Notes under the pieces: generated by a model
What the model was told of the DNA's origin: nothing
What the model saw: the letters and a program-made list of their open reading frames with translations, nothing else
Databases searched by the model: none
Source of the DNA: Castellaniella hirudinis_A
GTDB lineage: Bacteria > Pseudomonadota > Gammaproteobacteria > Burkholderiales > Burkholderiaceae_B
Reading direction: 5' to 3'
Length of the DNA stretch: 64,000 nucleotides
Assembly (NCBI RefSeq): GCF_047468865.1
Contig: NZ_JBLGTV010000004.1
Coordinates: 62,001 to 126,000, forward strand
Made by a program: the position numbers and the translations under genes
In this document: in pieces, positions 26,041 through 35,905 of the stretch
Layout: each line of letters starts with the position of its first letter
How positions within the stretch are numbered: the first letter of the stretch is position 1

Positions 26041-27036
26041 ATGAACACACCCGCTAAACCCTATGTACGCGTTGCCGCCGGCCTGATTCTGGATACCCGG
26101 GGCCGATTGCTGCTGGGGCAGCGCCCCGACGGCAAGGCCTGGCCCGGCTGGTGGGAATTCCCCGGCGGCAAGATCGAAGCCGGCGAAACCGTCGAACAGG
26201 CCCTGGTGCGCGAGCTGGACGAAGAACTGGGCATCCAGGCCACCCGGGTCTATCCCTGGGTGGTGCACGTGCACGAATACCCAAAGTCCATCGTCGAGCT
26301 GGCCTTTTGCCAGGTCACGGCCTGGCAGGGCGAACCCCATGGCCGCGAAAACCAGGCGCTGGACTGGGTAGACCCCTGGGACATCCGCCTGGACGAGTCC
26401 GAACACCCGATTGCGCCGGGCGGCGGCTCTTTGCTGCCGGCCGCCACCCCGCCCCTGCGCTGGCTGCGCCTGCCCACGCACTACCGCGTCAGCCACATCG
26501 GCGATCCGGGCCGCCTCGACGCCTGGCTGGCCCAGCTGCGCCAAGAACTGATGCTGGGCCTGCGGCTGGTGCAGTTCCGCGAACCCGACTGGGCCGGGGA
26601 CGCGGCCAGCCTGCGGCAGGCTTTCCTGGACACCCTGGCGCTCTGCCGCCAGCATGGCGCCCGCTGCCTGATCAACAGTTGCCATCCGCCGGCCTGGTGG
26701 CCCCAGGCCGACGGCGTGCAGCTGCGGGCCGCCGATGCCGCGCGCATCCTGGCGCAGGACACCCGCCCGCCCGGCTGGCTGGGGGTATCGGCCCATCATC
26801 CGCAGGATATCGACTGCGCCCGCCAGCTGCAGGCGGATTTCGTAGTGCTGGGCCACGCCCAGCCCACCGCCAGCCACCCGGATCGCCCTGCCCTGGGCTG
26901 GGATCAGTTCCGCCGCCTGGCCGCGACGGCGGGGCGGCCGGTGTTCGCCATCGGGGGGCAGTCGCTCGACACCCTGGACATCGCCCGCCGCCACGGGGCG
27001 CACGGGGTCGCCGCCATCCGGGGGGCGCTGGTCTAG
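26041..27036 (+). CDS. Nudix hydrolase fused to a ThiE-like barrel
   Basis: A 331-residue two-domain protein. Residues 1-135 are a MutT-type Nudix domain with a complete box starting GGKIEAGETVEQALVRELDE (about 42-65), expected to hydrolyse oxidised dGTP-like nucleotides. Residues 150-331 resemble thiamine phosphate synthase (ThiE): LVQFREPD, DGVQLRAAD, LGVSAHHPQDI and PVFAIGGQS. The lysine normally found in the QLREK loop of ThiE is not present, so TMP synthesis is uncertain. ATG 26041 is used. The gene follows the DUF815 ATPase by 21 bases and converges on the RND operon. Confidence 0.87.
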   Translation: MNTPAKPYVRVAAGLILDTRGRLLLGQRPDGKAWPGWWEFPGGKIEAGETVEQALVRELDEELGIQATRVYPWVVHVHEYPKSIVELAFCQVTAWQGEPHGRENQALDWVDPWDIRLDESEHPIAPGGGSLLPAATPPLRWLRLPTHYRVSHIGDPGRLDAWLAQLRQELMLGLRLVQFREPDWAGDAASLRQAFLDTLALCRQHGARCLINSCHPPAWWPQADGVQLRAADAARILAQDTRPPGWLGVSAHHPQDIDCARQLQADFVVLGHAQPTASHPDRPALGWDQFRRLAATAGRPVFAIGGQSLDTLDIARRHGAHGVAAIRGALV

Positions 27037-27045
27037 ACATAAGCG

Positions 27046-28467
27046 CTAGGACGGCGATCCGCCGCCCTGGGCGGCCACCAAAGTCACGGCGGCCGTCAGG
27101 CGCTGGGCCTGCAGATCCAGGGCGTTTTGCGCCGCCGCCAGGGCGCTGGCCTGCGCCTGCACGACGCTCAGATAATCCACCAGACCGGCCAGGTACTGGT
27201 TATTCACCTGGCGCAGGGTATCTTGCGCCGCCGCCAGGGCCAGAGCCTGGGCGTGTTGCTCCTCGACCAGGGCCTGCGACTGGATCAGGGCGTCCTCGAC
27301 TTCGCGCAGGGCATCCAGCACGATCTTGCGGTATTGCGCCGCCTGGGCATCGTAGGCCGCCTGCGCCGACGCCACGCCCGCGCGGCGGGCGCCGCCATCG
27401 AACAGGCTCAACGCCAGGCTGGGGCCCAGGGTCCAGAAGCGCGCCGGGGCCATGATCCAGGAAGCGAATTCACCAGCCCGGAAGCCCCCCTGGGCGCTCA
27501 GAGTCAAATCCGGGAACCAGGCCGCCTGGGCCACGCCGAGCTGGGCATTGGCCTGGGCCACGCGGCGCTCGGCAGCGGCGATATCGGGGCGCTGCCGCAA
27601 CAGCGCCGATGGCACGCCCACCGGCACGGCGGGCACGGCGGGCAGGGGCGCGGCCGCCGGCATCTGGAAAGCCGCCGGGGCCAGGCCCAGCAACACGGCC
27701 AGGGCGTGCCGCTGCTGTTCACGCTGCCAGCCCAGGCGGATGCGCTGCACGCGGGTCTGTTCCAATTGCGCGGTCGCCGCCGCCACATCCGCGGATGACG
27801 CCACCCCGGCGTCATAGCGGTTGCGGGTGACCTGCAAGGCGCGGGCATACTCATCCAGCGTGCGGGCCAGCAAGGCATCCTGCTGCTGGCTGACGCGCAC
27901 CGCAAAATACGTCCGGGCCAATGCGGACTGCAGGCTCAGGCGCATCGCGTCCAGATCGGCCCGGCTGGCCTGCTGGCCGGCCTGGGCGCTTTCCACGCCC
28001 CGGCGCACCCGGCCCCATAAATCGACTTCCCAACTGGCGGTGGCCGACAGCGAATAATTGGTCGCGGGATTATTGGCGCTGGACACCCCCTGGCCCGCGC
28101 GCGTGGTGGATACCCCCGCATCCAGCGACGGAAACAGGCCGGATCGGGCGCTGCCCAGGGCGGCCTGGGCCTGGCGGTACTGGGCTTCGGCCTGGGCCAG
28201 GTCTGGATTGGCCAGGGGCATGCGGGCCATCAGCGCATCCAGGCCGGGGTCGTCGAACACTCGCCACCACGCCGCGGGCAAGCGCGCATCCCCCGGCTGG
28301 GCCGGCAGCCACTGGCCCGCCGGGGCGTGGGCATAATGGCCGCCGGTGTCCAGCGCCGGAACCTGATAATCCGGGCCCACCGCGCAAGCGGACAGCGCCA
28401 GGGCCGCCAGGGCCGCCAACGCCAGGCGCGGGCCGCCCCGGGCCGGCCGGCCCGGGACGCGCCGCAT
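27046..28467 (-). CDS. RND efflux outer-membrane lipoprotein (OprM/NodT type)
   Basis: A 473-residue TolC-like channel. Residues 1-28 form a lipoprotein signal ending in LALSAC, with C28 the lipidated residue; VGPDYQVP follows as in NodT/OprM proteins. Long alanine- and glutamine-rich helices fit the periplasmic tunnel. It is the last gene of the four-gene efflux operon, 76 bases after the MdtC-like gene. I chose ATG 28467 to place the signal peptide correctly; a TTG seven codons upstream is possible. Confidence 0.9.
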   Translation of the reverse strand: MRRVPGRPARGGPRLALAALAALALSACAVGPDYQVPALDTGGHYAHAPAGQWLPAQPGDARLPAAWWRVFDDPGLDALMARMPLANPDLAQAEAQYRQAQAALGSARSGLFPSLDAGVSTTRAGQGVSSANNPATNYSLSATASWEVDLWGRVRRGVESAQAGQQASRADLDAMRLSLQSALARTYFAVRVSQQQDALLARTLDEYARALQVTRNRYDAGVASSADVAAATAQLEQTRVQRIRLGWQREQQRHALAVLLGLAPAAFQMPAAAPLPAVPAVPVGVPSALLRQRPDIAAAERRVAQANAQLGVAQAAWFPDLTLSAQGGFRAGEFASWIMAPARFWTLGPSLALSLFDGGARRAGVASAQAAYDAQAAQYRKIVLDALREVEDALIQSQALVEEQHAQALALAAAQDTLRQVNNQYLAGLVDYLSVVQAQASALAAAQNALDLQAQRLTAAVTLVAAQGGGSPS

Positions 28468-28543
28468 CGCGGGCGCATGCAAAAAAACAAACTGGAATCG
28501 AGTGCTGAACACGGCGGATCTCGTCAGAAAATCAGAAAAACAG

Positions 28544-31500
28544 TCATTGCGGCGCCCGCTGCGTCTGCCGGCCGCGTCGCCAGCGGCCACGCAAACGATC
28601 CAGACTCAGGTACACCACGGGGGTGGTGTACAGCGTCAGCACCTGGCTGACCAGCAAGCCGCCCAATATCGTCAAACCCAAGGGCTGGCGCATTTCGACC
28701 CCGGCCCCCGTGGCTAGCAGCAGCGGCAAAGCCCCCAGCATGGCCGACAGCGTCGTCATCAGAATGGGACGCAAGCGCGCCAGACAGGCCCGGTAGATGG
28801 CCTCGCGGGGATCCAGGCCCTCACGACGCTGGGCCTGCAGGGCAAAATCCACCATCATGATCGCGTTTTTCTTCACGATGCCGATCAGCAGAAACACCCC
28901 GATCAAGGCGATCAGGGTGAATTCCATATCGAACAGGCGCAAGGCCAGCAAGGCCCCGATGCCCGCCGAGGGCAGGGTGGACAGAATCGTGATCGGGTGC
29001 AGCGTGCTTTCGTACAGCATGCCCAGCACCAGGTACATGGCCACCAGGGCGGCCAGCAGCATCCACGGCTGCTGCGCGACCGCATTGCGCATCATGCTGG
29101 AACTCTCGTCCAGGCCGGACTGCAGTTCGCGGCTGGGCAGGCTGATGCGGGCCACCGCCTGGTCGATGGCCCCCAGCGCCTGATCCAGCGACACTCCCGG
29201 CGCCAGGCCGAAGGAAATCGAGTCCGCCGCCAGCAGACCGTCGTGGTTGACCGAACGCGGCGCCGTGCCCTCGGTGATGCGGGTAAAGGCGGTCAACGGC
29301 ACGCGCTGGCCCTGCGCATTGACCACCTGCAGGGCCTGCAGGGAGTGCAGATCCCGGGCATATTGCGGCTGCACGCCCATCACCACGTGGTATTGGTTCA
29401 GCGCGCCATACAGCACGGCCACCTGGCGCTGGCTGAAGGCATTGTTCAAAACGCCCGCCAGGTCGGCCATCTGCACGCCCAACTGGCGGGCCGCGTCGCG
29501 ATCCACCGTCAGTTCGACGCGCCGGCCCTTGTCCTCGACGTCCTCGTCCACATCCACCAGCTCCGGCAGGGCCGCCAGCGCCCGGCGCACCTTGGGCATC
29601 CAGTCGTTCAACAAGGCCAGGTCGCTGCCCATCAACTGATAGGCATACGACCCCGAGCGCGACGAATGGCCCACGAAAATGTCTTGCTGCGGCACCAGGA
29701 ACATGCGCGCGCCCGGGACGTGCTCGAAGCGGGGCCGCAGGCGGTTGACCACCTCGCCGGCGCTGGCGCTGCGGGCATCCAGCGGTTTCAGCTGGATCTG
29801 GATGAAGCTGGAATTGCCGCCCCCCCGCCCCCCGGCGTAGGCGGTGACGGTATCCACGGCGGGATCGGCCAGCAGAACCCGGCGGAAGGCATCCAGGCGC
29901 TGCTGGGTGTCCTCGAAGGAAGTGCCCGTATCCACCCGGAAGAAGCCCATCAGTTGGCCGGTATCCTGCTGCGGGAAAAACCCCTTGGGCACCGAAACAT
30001 ACAAATACACATTGAGGCCGATGGTGGCCAGCAGCAACGACAGCACAATCCGGGGATGGCCCAGCGCCCAGCCCAGGGATTGCTGATACGCCCGCCCGCC
30101 CGCCTGGCCCAGGCGGTGCGACAGGCGGGCGAGGGCCGCGCGCCGCACCGGCGGCCCCGGCGGGGCGGCGCGCAGCAGCTGGGCCGCCATCACCGGCGTC
30201 AGCGTCACCGACACCAGTAGCGACACGGCGATCGCCACCGACAGCGTGACGGCGAATTCCTCGAACAAGCGCCCGACCAGCCCGCCCACCAGCCACAGCG
30301 GAATGAACACCGCCACCAGCGAAACGCTCATGGCGACCACGGTGAAACCGACTTCCGCCACCCCGCGCAAAGCCGCCCGCGCAGGCCGAATGCCGCGTTC
30401 GATGTGGCGCGTGATGTTTTCCAGCACCACGATGGCGTCGTCCACCACGAAACCGGTGGCCACGATCAAGGCCATCAGGGAAATGCTGTTCAGGCTGAAA
30501 TCCAGCCACCACATCAGGCTGAAGGTGCTGACCAGCGAGGCCGGCACGGCAATCGCCGGGATCAGCGCGGCGCGCCAATTACCCAGGAAGGCGAACACCA
30601 CGGCCACCACCAGGCAGACCGACAGCACCAGGGTCAGCTCCGCTTCGTGCAAAGAGGCGCGGATGCTGGGCGTGCGGTCCTGGGCGATGGTCAGGCGCAC
30701 CTGGGCGGGCAGCATCGCCTGCAGGGCGGGCAGCCGGTCGCGCACCGCATCCACGGTGTCGATGATGTTGGCGTCGGTCTGGCGGCGGATGATCAACAGC
30801 ACCGCCGCCTGGTCATTGAAATACCCGACTTGGTTGGTGTCCTCGACCGAATCCTCCACCTGGGCCACATCGCTCAGGCGGATCGGGCGGCCGTCGCGCC
30901 AGTCGATGACCAGGGGGGCGTAGTCGGCGGCCTTGCGCAACTGCTCGCCCCCATGGATCTGCCACTGCTGCGCATCCAGGCGCACCAGCCCCCCGGGCCG
31001 CAGCGAATTCACATCCTGCAGCACTTGGCGCACCCGATCCAGCGGCACGCCCATGGCCTCCAGCGCCCGAGGGTTGAGCTGTACCCGCACGGCGGGCAAG
31101 GAACTGCCCCCCACGGTGACCTGCCCCACCCCCTGGGTCTGCGCCAGTTTCTGGGCCAGCACGGTGGAGGCCAGGTCGTAGAGCTCGCCCCGGCTGGCCG
31201 TGGGCGACGTCAAGGCCAGCGTCATGATGGGCGAGGACGAGGAATTGACCTTGCGATAGACCGGATTGCCGCGCATGCCCGAAGGCAGCATGGGACGCGC
31301 CACGTTGATGGCCGCCTGCACGTCGCGCGCCGCGCTGTTGATGTCGCGGCCCAGGTCGAACATCAGCGAGATTTCCGTCTGGCCTTCGCCGCTGCGGGAA
31401 CTCATGCTGCTGATCCCGGCGATGGCGCCCAGGGATTGTTCCAGCGGCATGGCCACGCTGGAAGCCATGGTTTCCGGGCTGGCGCCCGGCAGGGAGGCCG

Positions 31501-31642
31501 ACACGGAAATCATGGGGAAATCCACCTGCGGCAAAGGGGCCACCGGCAGAAAACGCAAGGCCAGCACCCCCGCCAGCACCATGGCCAGACACAGCAGGGA
31601 CGTCCCCACCGGGCGGCGCAGGAACAAGGCGAAAAACCGCAT
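28544..31642 (-). CDS. mdtC: RND efflux permease, MdtC-like
   Basis: A 1032-residue resistance-nodulation-division pump subunit. It has the N-terminal transmembrane helix followed by RFLPVAPLPQVDFPMI, the duplicated 6-TM blocks, and TM4 proton-relay aspartates in GFVVDDAIVVLENI. Length and layout match MdtC. Its start is two bases from the stop of the MdtB-like gene. As in MdtBC, the two would form a heterotrimeric pump for drugs such as novobiocin or bile salts; the substrate here is unknown. Confidence 0.92.
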   Translation of the reverse strand: MRFFALFLRRPVGTSLLCLAMVLAGVLALRFLPVAPLPQVDFPMISVSASLPGASPETMASSVAMPLEQSLGAIAGISSMSSRSGEGQTEISLMFDLGRDINSAARDVQAAINVARPMLPSGMRGNPVYRKVNSSSSPIMTLALTSPTASRGELYDLASTVLAQKLAQTQGVGQVTVGGSSLPAVRVQLNPRALEAMGVPLDRVRQVLQDVNSLRPGGLVRLDAQQWQIHGGEQLRKAADYAPLVIDWRDGRPIRLSDVAQVEDSVEDTNQVGYFNDQAAVLLIIRRQTDANIIDTVDAVRDRLPALQAMLPAQVRLTIAQDRTPSIRASLHEAELTLVLSVCLVVAVVFAFLGNWRAALIPAIAVPASLVSTFSLMWWLDFSLNSISLMALIVATGFVVDDAIVVLENITRHIERGIRPARAALRGVAEVGFTVVAMSVSLVAVFIPLWLVGGLVGRLFEEFAVTLSVAIAVSLLVSVTLTPVMAAQLLRAAPPGPPVRRAALARLSHRLGQAGGRAYQQSLGWALGHPRIVLSLLLATIGLNVYLYVSVPKGFFPQQDTGQLMGFFRVDTGTSFEDTQQRLDAFRRVLLADPAVDTVTAYAGGRGGGNSSFIQIQLKPLDARSASAGEVVNRLRPRFEHVPGARMFLVPQQDIFVGHSSRSGSYAYQLMGSDLALLNDWMPKVRRALAALPELVDVDEDVEDKGRRVELTVDRDAARQLGVQMADLAGVLNNAFSQRQVAVLYGALNQYHVVMGVQPQYARDLHSLQALQVVNAQGQRVPLTAFTRITEGTAPRSVNHDGLLAADSISFGLAPGVSLDQALGAIDQAVARISLPSRELQSGLDESSSMMRNAVAQQPWMLLAALVAMYLVLGMLYESTLHPITILSTLPSAGIGALLALRLFDMEFTLIALIGVFLLIGIVKKNAIMMVDFALQAQRREGLDPREAIYRACLARLRPILMTTLSAMLGALPLLLATGAGVEMRQPLGLTILGGLLVSQVLTLYTTPVVYLSLDRLRGRWRRGRQTQRAPQ

Positions 31643-31644
31643 GG

Positions 31645-34600
31645 CTAGGCCGCCGCGCGCCGCCGCGCCAGGCGCTCAAACCACAGGTAGATCACCGGCG
31701 TGGTAAAGAGCGTCAGCAGCTGGCTGCACAACAGGCCGCCCACCAGCGCCAGGCCCAGGGGCTGGCGCAGCTCGGCCCCCGAGCCGCTGGCCAGCATCAA
31801 GGGGACGGCGCTGAAAAACGCCGCCAGCGTCGTCATCAGAATGGGCCGGAAGCGCAGCAGGGCCGCCTCGTGGATCGCGGCCTGCGGCCCCAGGCCGCGT
31901 TCGCGCTGGGCGTCCAGGGCGAAGTCGATCATCAGGATGGCGTTTTTCTTCACGATGCCGATCAGCAAAATAATGCCGATCACCCCGATCATATCCAGCG
32001 CCGCCCCGCCCAGCCACAAGGCCAGCAGGGCGCCGATGGCGGCCGACGGCAGCGTGGACAGAATAGTCACCGGGTGGATCAGGCTTTCGTACAGCACGCC
32101 CAGCACGATGTACATGGTGACCACAGCGGCCAGCAGCAGCCACAGCGTGCTGGACAAGGACGCCTGGAACGCCCGGGCCGCCCCCTGGAACTGGATATCC
32201 ACGGTCTCGGGCACCCCCAGTGCCACGCGGGCGGCCTCGATGGCCTGCACGGCGTCCGACAACGCCGCCCCGGGGGCCAGGTTGAACGAAATGGTGCTGG
32301 CCGGAAACTGCCCCAGGCGCTGCACGGCCAGCGGCCCCACCCCCGGCACCAGGCGGGCCACCGTGGCCAGGGGCGTCACCCCGCCATCGCCGGTGGACAC
32401 ATGCAGATTGGCCAGGGCCTGCGGGCCGCCATCGCGCAAGGCCGCATCGGCTTCCAGCACCACCCGGTATTGGGCCGACTGGGTGTAAATAGTGGAAATC
32501 AGGCGCTGGCCAAAGGCATCGTACAGGGCGTCGTCGATGGCCGCTTGCGTCACCCCCAGGCGCGCGGCGGCGTCCCGATCCACCTGCACGGCCAGGACGA
32601 GCCCCCGATCCTGCAGGTCGGCCACCGCCGTCCGCACCGCGGGCAGATCCTGCATGGCCTCTACCAATTGCGGCACCCAACGGCTCAAGTCGGCGCCATC
32701 CAGGCTGGACACCGTCATCTGAAACTGCGCCCGGCTGACCTGATCCTCGACGGAGAGTTCCTGCACCGGCTGCAGCCAGGCCTGCAGGCCCGGCACCGCG
32801 TGCAAATCCCGATCCAGGCGCTCGATGACGGCCTCGGCGCGGACGTCGCGCTGCCCCAGGGGCTTGAGCGTAATCTGCAGACGGCCCGTGTTCAGGGTGG
32901 TGTTGTCGCCGTCGATGCCGATGAACGACGCGACCGAGTCCACCGCCGGATCCGCCAGAATGCGATCGACCGCATCCCGCTGCAAGCGGGACATGCGCGC
33001 AAAGGACGCGGTCTGCGGCCCCTGGGTGATCGCCTGGATGGCGCCCGTGTCCTGCAGGGGGAAGAACCCCTTGGGGATGCCGGCGTACAGACCGGCGGTC
33101 ACCGCCAGCGTGGCCACGGCAAACCACAGCGTGGCCGTCTGGTGCGCCAGCACCCAATGCAGGCCCCGGTCGTAGCTGCGCACCAGGGCGTCCAGCCGCC
33201 GCCCCACCCACTGCATGGCCCGGCCGTGCGCGGCCTCGCCGGACTGGGGGCGCAGCATGCGGGCGCACATCATCGGGGTCAACGTCAGGGAGATCAGCAG
33301 GGACAGCAAGATCGCCACCGCCAGCGTGACGGCGAACTCGCGGAACAGGCGCCCCACCACATCGGCCATGAACAGCAGCGGGATCAGCACGGCGATCAGG
33401 GACACGGTCAGCGACACCAGGGTGAAGCCGATCTGCCGCGCCCCGCGCAGGGACGCCACCAGGGCGCTTTCGCCGGTCTCGATGCGCCGCGCGATGTTCT
33501 CGATCATGACGATGGCGTCATCCACCACGAAGCCGGTGGCGATCGTCAGGGCCATCAGGGTCAGATTGTTGATGCTGAACCCCATCAGAAACATCAGGCC
33601 GAACGTCCCCACCAGGGACAAAGGCACGACGATGCCCGGAATCAGGGTGGCGCGCCAGGTGCGCAAGAACACGAAGGTCACCGCCACCACCAGGGCGATG
33701 GCCAGCAGCATTTCGATCTGCACATGATCCACCGAATCCCGGATCGTGTGGGTGCGGTCCGACGCCACTTGCAGATCCACCCCCACGGGCAGGGTCTGGC
33801 GCAGGCCCGGCAGCAGGGCTTCGATTTCATCCACCACCTGGATCACATTGGCGCCGGGCTGGCGCTGGATGTTCAACAGCACCGCCGGGGTCTGGCCGAA
33901 CCAGGCCGCCTGGTACAGGTCTTCGGCGGCGCGGCTGACCCGGGCCACGTCGCGCAGGCGCAGGGGGGCGCCGTTTTCATAGGCCAGGATCAGGTTTTCG
34001 TAATCCGCCGGTTCTTTCAGCTGGTCGTTGACGCTGATCGTCATGGAACGCTGCGGCCCATCGAGGTTGCCCTTGGGCTGGTTGACGTTGGCCTGCACGA
34101 CGGCCTGGCGCACCTGCGCAAGGGTCAGGCCATGCGCCGCCAGCGCCAGCGCATCCACCTGGATGCGCACGGCGGGCCGCTGGCCGCCGGCCACGCCGAC
34201 CAGCCCCACCCCGTTGATCTGGGACAATTTCTGCGCCACCCGGACTTCGATCAGGTCGCGCACCTGATCCAGGGGCAGCGTGGGCGACGTGACCGCCAGC
34301 GTCATGACCGGCGCGTCGGCCGGGTTGACCTTGCGATAGATCGGCGGCGACGGCATGTCGCCCGGCAGCAGATTCGAGGCGGCATTGATGGCGGCCTGGA
34401 CTTCCTGCTCGGCCACGTCCAGCGACAAGCCCAGGTCAAAGCGCAGGGTAATGCGCGACGAGCCCCCCGAACTGGTGGACAGCATCTGCGACAGGCCCGG
34501 CATCTGGCCGAACTGGCGTTCCAGCGGCGACGTGACCAGGGCCGTCATGACATCCGGCCCCGCCCCGGGATACAGGGTGGTGACCTGGATAGTGGGAAAA

Positions 34601-34722
34601 TCCACCTGCGGCAACGCCGACACCGGAAGCTCGCGGTAGGCCAGCAAGCCCGCCAGGGCCAGGGCGATCATCGCCAGGGTGGTGGCAACGGGCCGCAGGA
34701 TAAAGGGACGCGACAGGTTCAC
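31645..34722 (-). CDS. mdtB: RND efflux permease, MdtB-like
   Basis: A 1025-residue RND permease with the usual blocks: ELPVSALPQVDFPTIQV near the N-terminus, GFVVDDAIVMIENIARRIE for TM4, and IGIVKKNAILMIDFAL near the C-terminal TM cluster. The start overlaps the adaptor stop by four bases and the MdtC-like gene follows immediately. Two tandem, different permeases define the MdtABC arrangement. Confidence 0.92.
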   Translation of the reverse strand: MNLSRPFILRPVATTLAMIALALAGLLAYRELPVSALPQVDFPTIQVTTLYPGAGPDVMTALVTSPLERQFGQMPGLSQMLSTSSGGSSRITLRFDLGLSLDVAEQEVQAAINAASNLLPGDMPSPPIYRKVNPADAPVMTLAVTSPTLPLDQVRDLIEVRVAQKLSQINGVGLVGVAGGQRPAVRIQVDALALAAHGLTLAQVRQAVVQANVNQPKGNLDGPQRSMTISVNDQLKEPADYENLILAYENGAPLRLRDVARVSRAAEDLYQAAWFGQTPAVLLNIQRQPGANVIQVVDEIEALLPGLRQTLPVGVDLQVASDRTHTIRDSVDHVQIEMLLAIALVVAVTFVFLRTWRATLIPGIVVPLSLVGTFGLMFLMGFSINNLTLMALTIATGFVVDDAIVMIENIARRIETGESALVASLRGARQIGFTLVSLTVSLIAVLIPLLFMADVVGRLFREFAVTLAVAILLSLLISLTLTPMMCARMLRPQSGEAAHGRAMQWVGRRLDALVRSYDRGLHWVLAHQTATLWFAVATLAVTAGLYAGIPKGFFPLQDTGAIQAITQGPQTASFARMSRLQRDAVDRILADPAVDSVASFIGIDGDNTTLNTGRLQITLKPLGQRDVRAEAVIERLDRDLHAVPGLQAWLQPVQELSVEDQVSRAQFQMTVSSLDGADLSRWVPQLVEAMQDLPAVRTAVADLQDRGLVLAVQVDRDAAARLGVTQAAIDDALYDAFGQRLISTIYTQSAQYRVVLEADAALRDGGPQALANLHVSTGDGGVTPLATVARLVPGVGPLAVQRLGQFPASTISFNLAPGAALSDAVQAIEAARVALGVPETVDIQFQGAARAFQASLSSTLWLLLAAVVTMYIVLGVLYESLIHPVTILSTLPSAAIGALLALWLGGAALDMIGVIGIILLIGIVKKNAILMIDFALDAQRERGLGPQAAIHEAALLRFRPILMTTLAAFFSAVPLMLASGSGAELRQPLGLALVGGLLCSQLLTLFTTPVIYLWFERLARRRAAA

Positions 34723-35888
34723 GCGGCGGGTTCCACGATTTCGACCAGGCTGCCGTCACGCAGGCGATCCGTGCCTTCCAGCACCACCTGGTCGCCCGCC
34801 TGCAGGCCGGATTGGATGACCACCTGACTGCCATCGTCCACCCCCGTCGTCACCGCCACCCGCTGGGCTTTCCGGTCGGCCCCGATCCGGTAGACGAATT
34901 CGCCGCCGGCCCCGCGCTGAACCGCCCGCAAAGGCAGAACCAGCCCGGATTCCAACCCCAGGCGCAAGCGCACCTGAACGAATTGATTGGGAAACAGAGC
35001 GTCATCCTGGTTGGCGAACCGGGATTTCAATTGGACGGTGCCGGTAGCCACGTCGATCTGGTTGTCGACCGCCAGCAGCCGCCCGTCCGCCACCACGGCC
35101 CCGCCCGCCTGCGCCAGCAGCTGGGTGGTCAGATCGGGCACCCGCCGGCGCGCCTGGAGCAGATCGGGCAAGGCGGTCTGGGGAATGGAAAACACCACAT
35201 CAATGGGCCGGCTCTGCGTCAGAACCACCAACCCATCGGCATCGGCCGCGTGCACCATGTTGCCCACGTCGACCTTGCGCATCCCCAGTCGCCCATCCAG
35301 CGGCGCCGTGATGCGGGTATAGCCCAGCTGCATGCGGGCATTGTCCACGGCGGCCTGGTCGATGCGCGCCTGGCCTTCGAGCTCGCGCACCTGGGCCCGG
35401 GCGGCGTCCAGCTGCTGGCGGGCAATGGAGTCCTGTTTGAACAGTTTTTCGTAACGGGCCAGATCCTGGCGGGCATTGGCCAGTTGGGCCGCATGCTGCA
35501 GCTGCTGGCCTTCGGCCTGGGCCAACTGGATTTCAAAGGGCTGCGGATCGATCTCGGCCAACAAGTCGCCCGCCTGGACGGCCTGCCCATCGGCAAAATG
35601 CAGCGCCAGCAAGGGGCCGTCCACCCGCGACCGGATGGTAACCGACGCGGGCGAAGTGACCGTGCCCAAGGCCCGCAGGTTGCGATCCACCTGCCCCGGC
35701 GCGGCAGCGACCACCGCCACCGGCGTGGCCTGGCCCGGCACCCCGCCGCGAAACCCCCGGCCCATCGGCTGCTGGCCCGGCGGACGCGGCCACAACAGCC
35801 AGACGAACAGCCCGATCAGCGCCAAAAGCGTTACCCACGCCCACACCCGTCGGCGCCCGCCCGCAGGCGGCGTCGTTAAATGATCCAT
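34719..35888 (-). CDS. mdtA: RND efflux membrane-fusion (adaptor) protein, MdtA-like
   Basis: A 389-residue periplasmic adaptor anchored by an N-terminal helix (about 13-30). The biotinyl-lipoyl half motifs (SVTIRSRVDGPLLALHFAD and later GRLGMRKVDVGNMV) flank a coiled-coil hairpin, followed by beta-barrel and membrane-proximal domains. ATG 35888 is chosen; the frame is open further upstream, but that part overlaps zapD. Only 17 bases separate it from zapD, so the efflux operon may be read from the coaE-zapD promoter. Confidence 0.92.
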   Translation of the reverse strand: MDHLTTPPAGGRRRVWAWVTLLALIGLFVWLLWPRPPGQQPMGRGFRGGVPGQATPVAVVAAAPGQVDRNLRALGTVTSPASVTIRSRVDGPLLALHFADGQAVQAGDLLAEIDPQPFEIQLAQAEGQQLQHAAQLANARQDLARYEKLFKQDSIARQQLDAARAQVRELEGQARIDQAAVDNARMQLGYTRITAPLDGRLGMRKVDVGNMVHAADADGLVVLTQSRPIDVVFSIPQTALPDLLQARRRVPDLTTQLLAQAGGAVVADGRLLAVDNQIDVATGTVQLKSRFANQDDALFPNQFVQVRLRLGLESGLVLPLRAVQRGAGGEFVYRIGADRKAQRVAVTTGVDDGSQVVIQSGLQAGDQVVLEGTDRLRDGSLVEIVEPAA

Positions 35889-35905
35889 GAAGGAAGACCC
35901 TGAAT

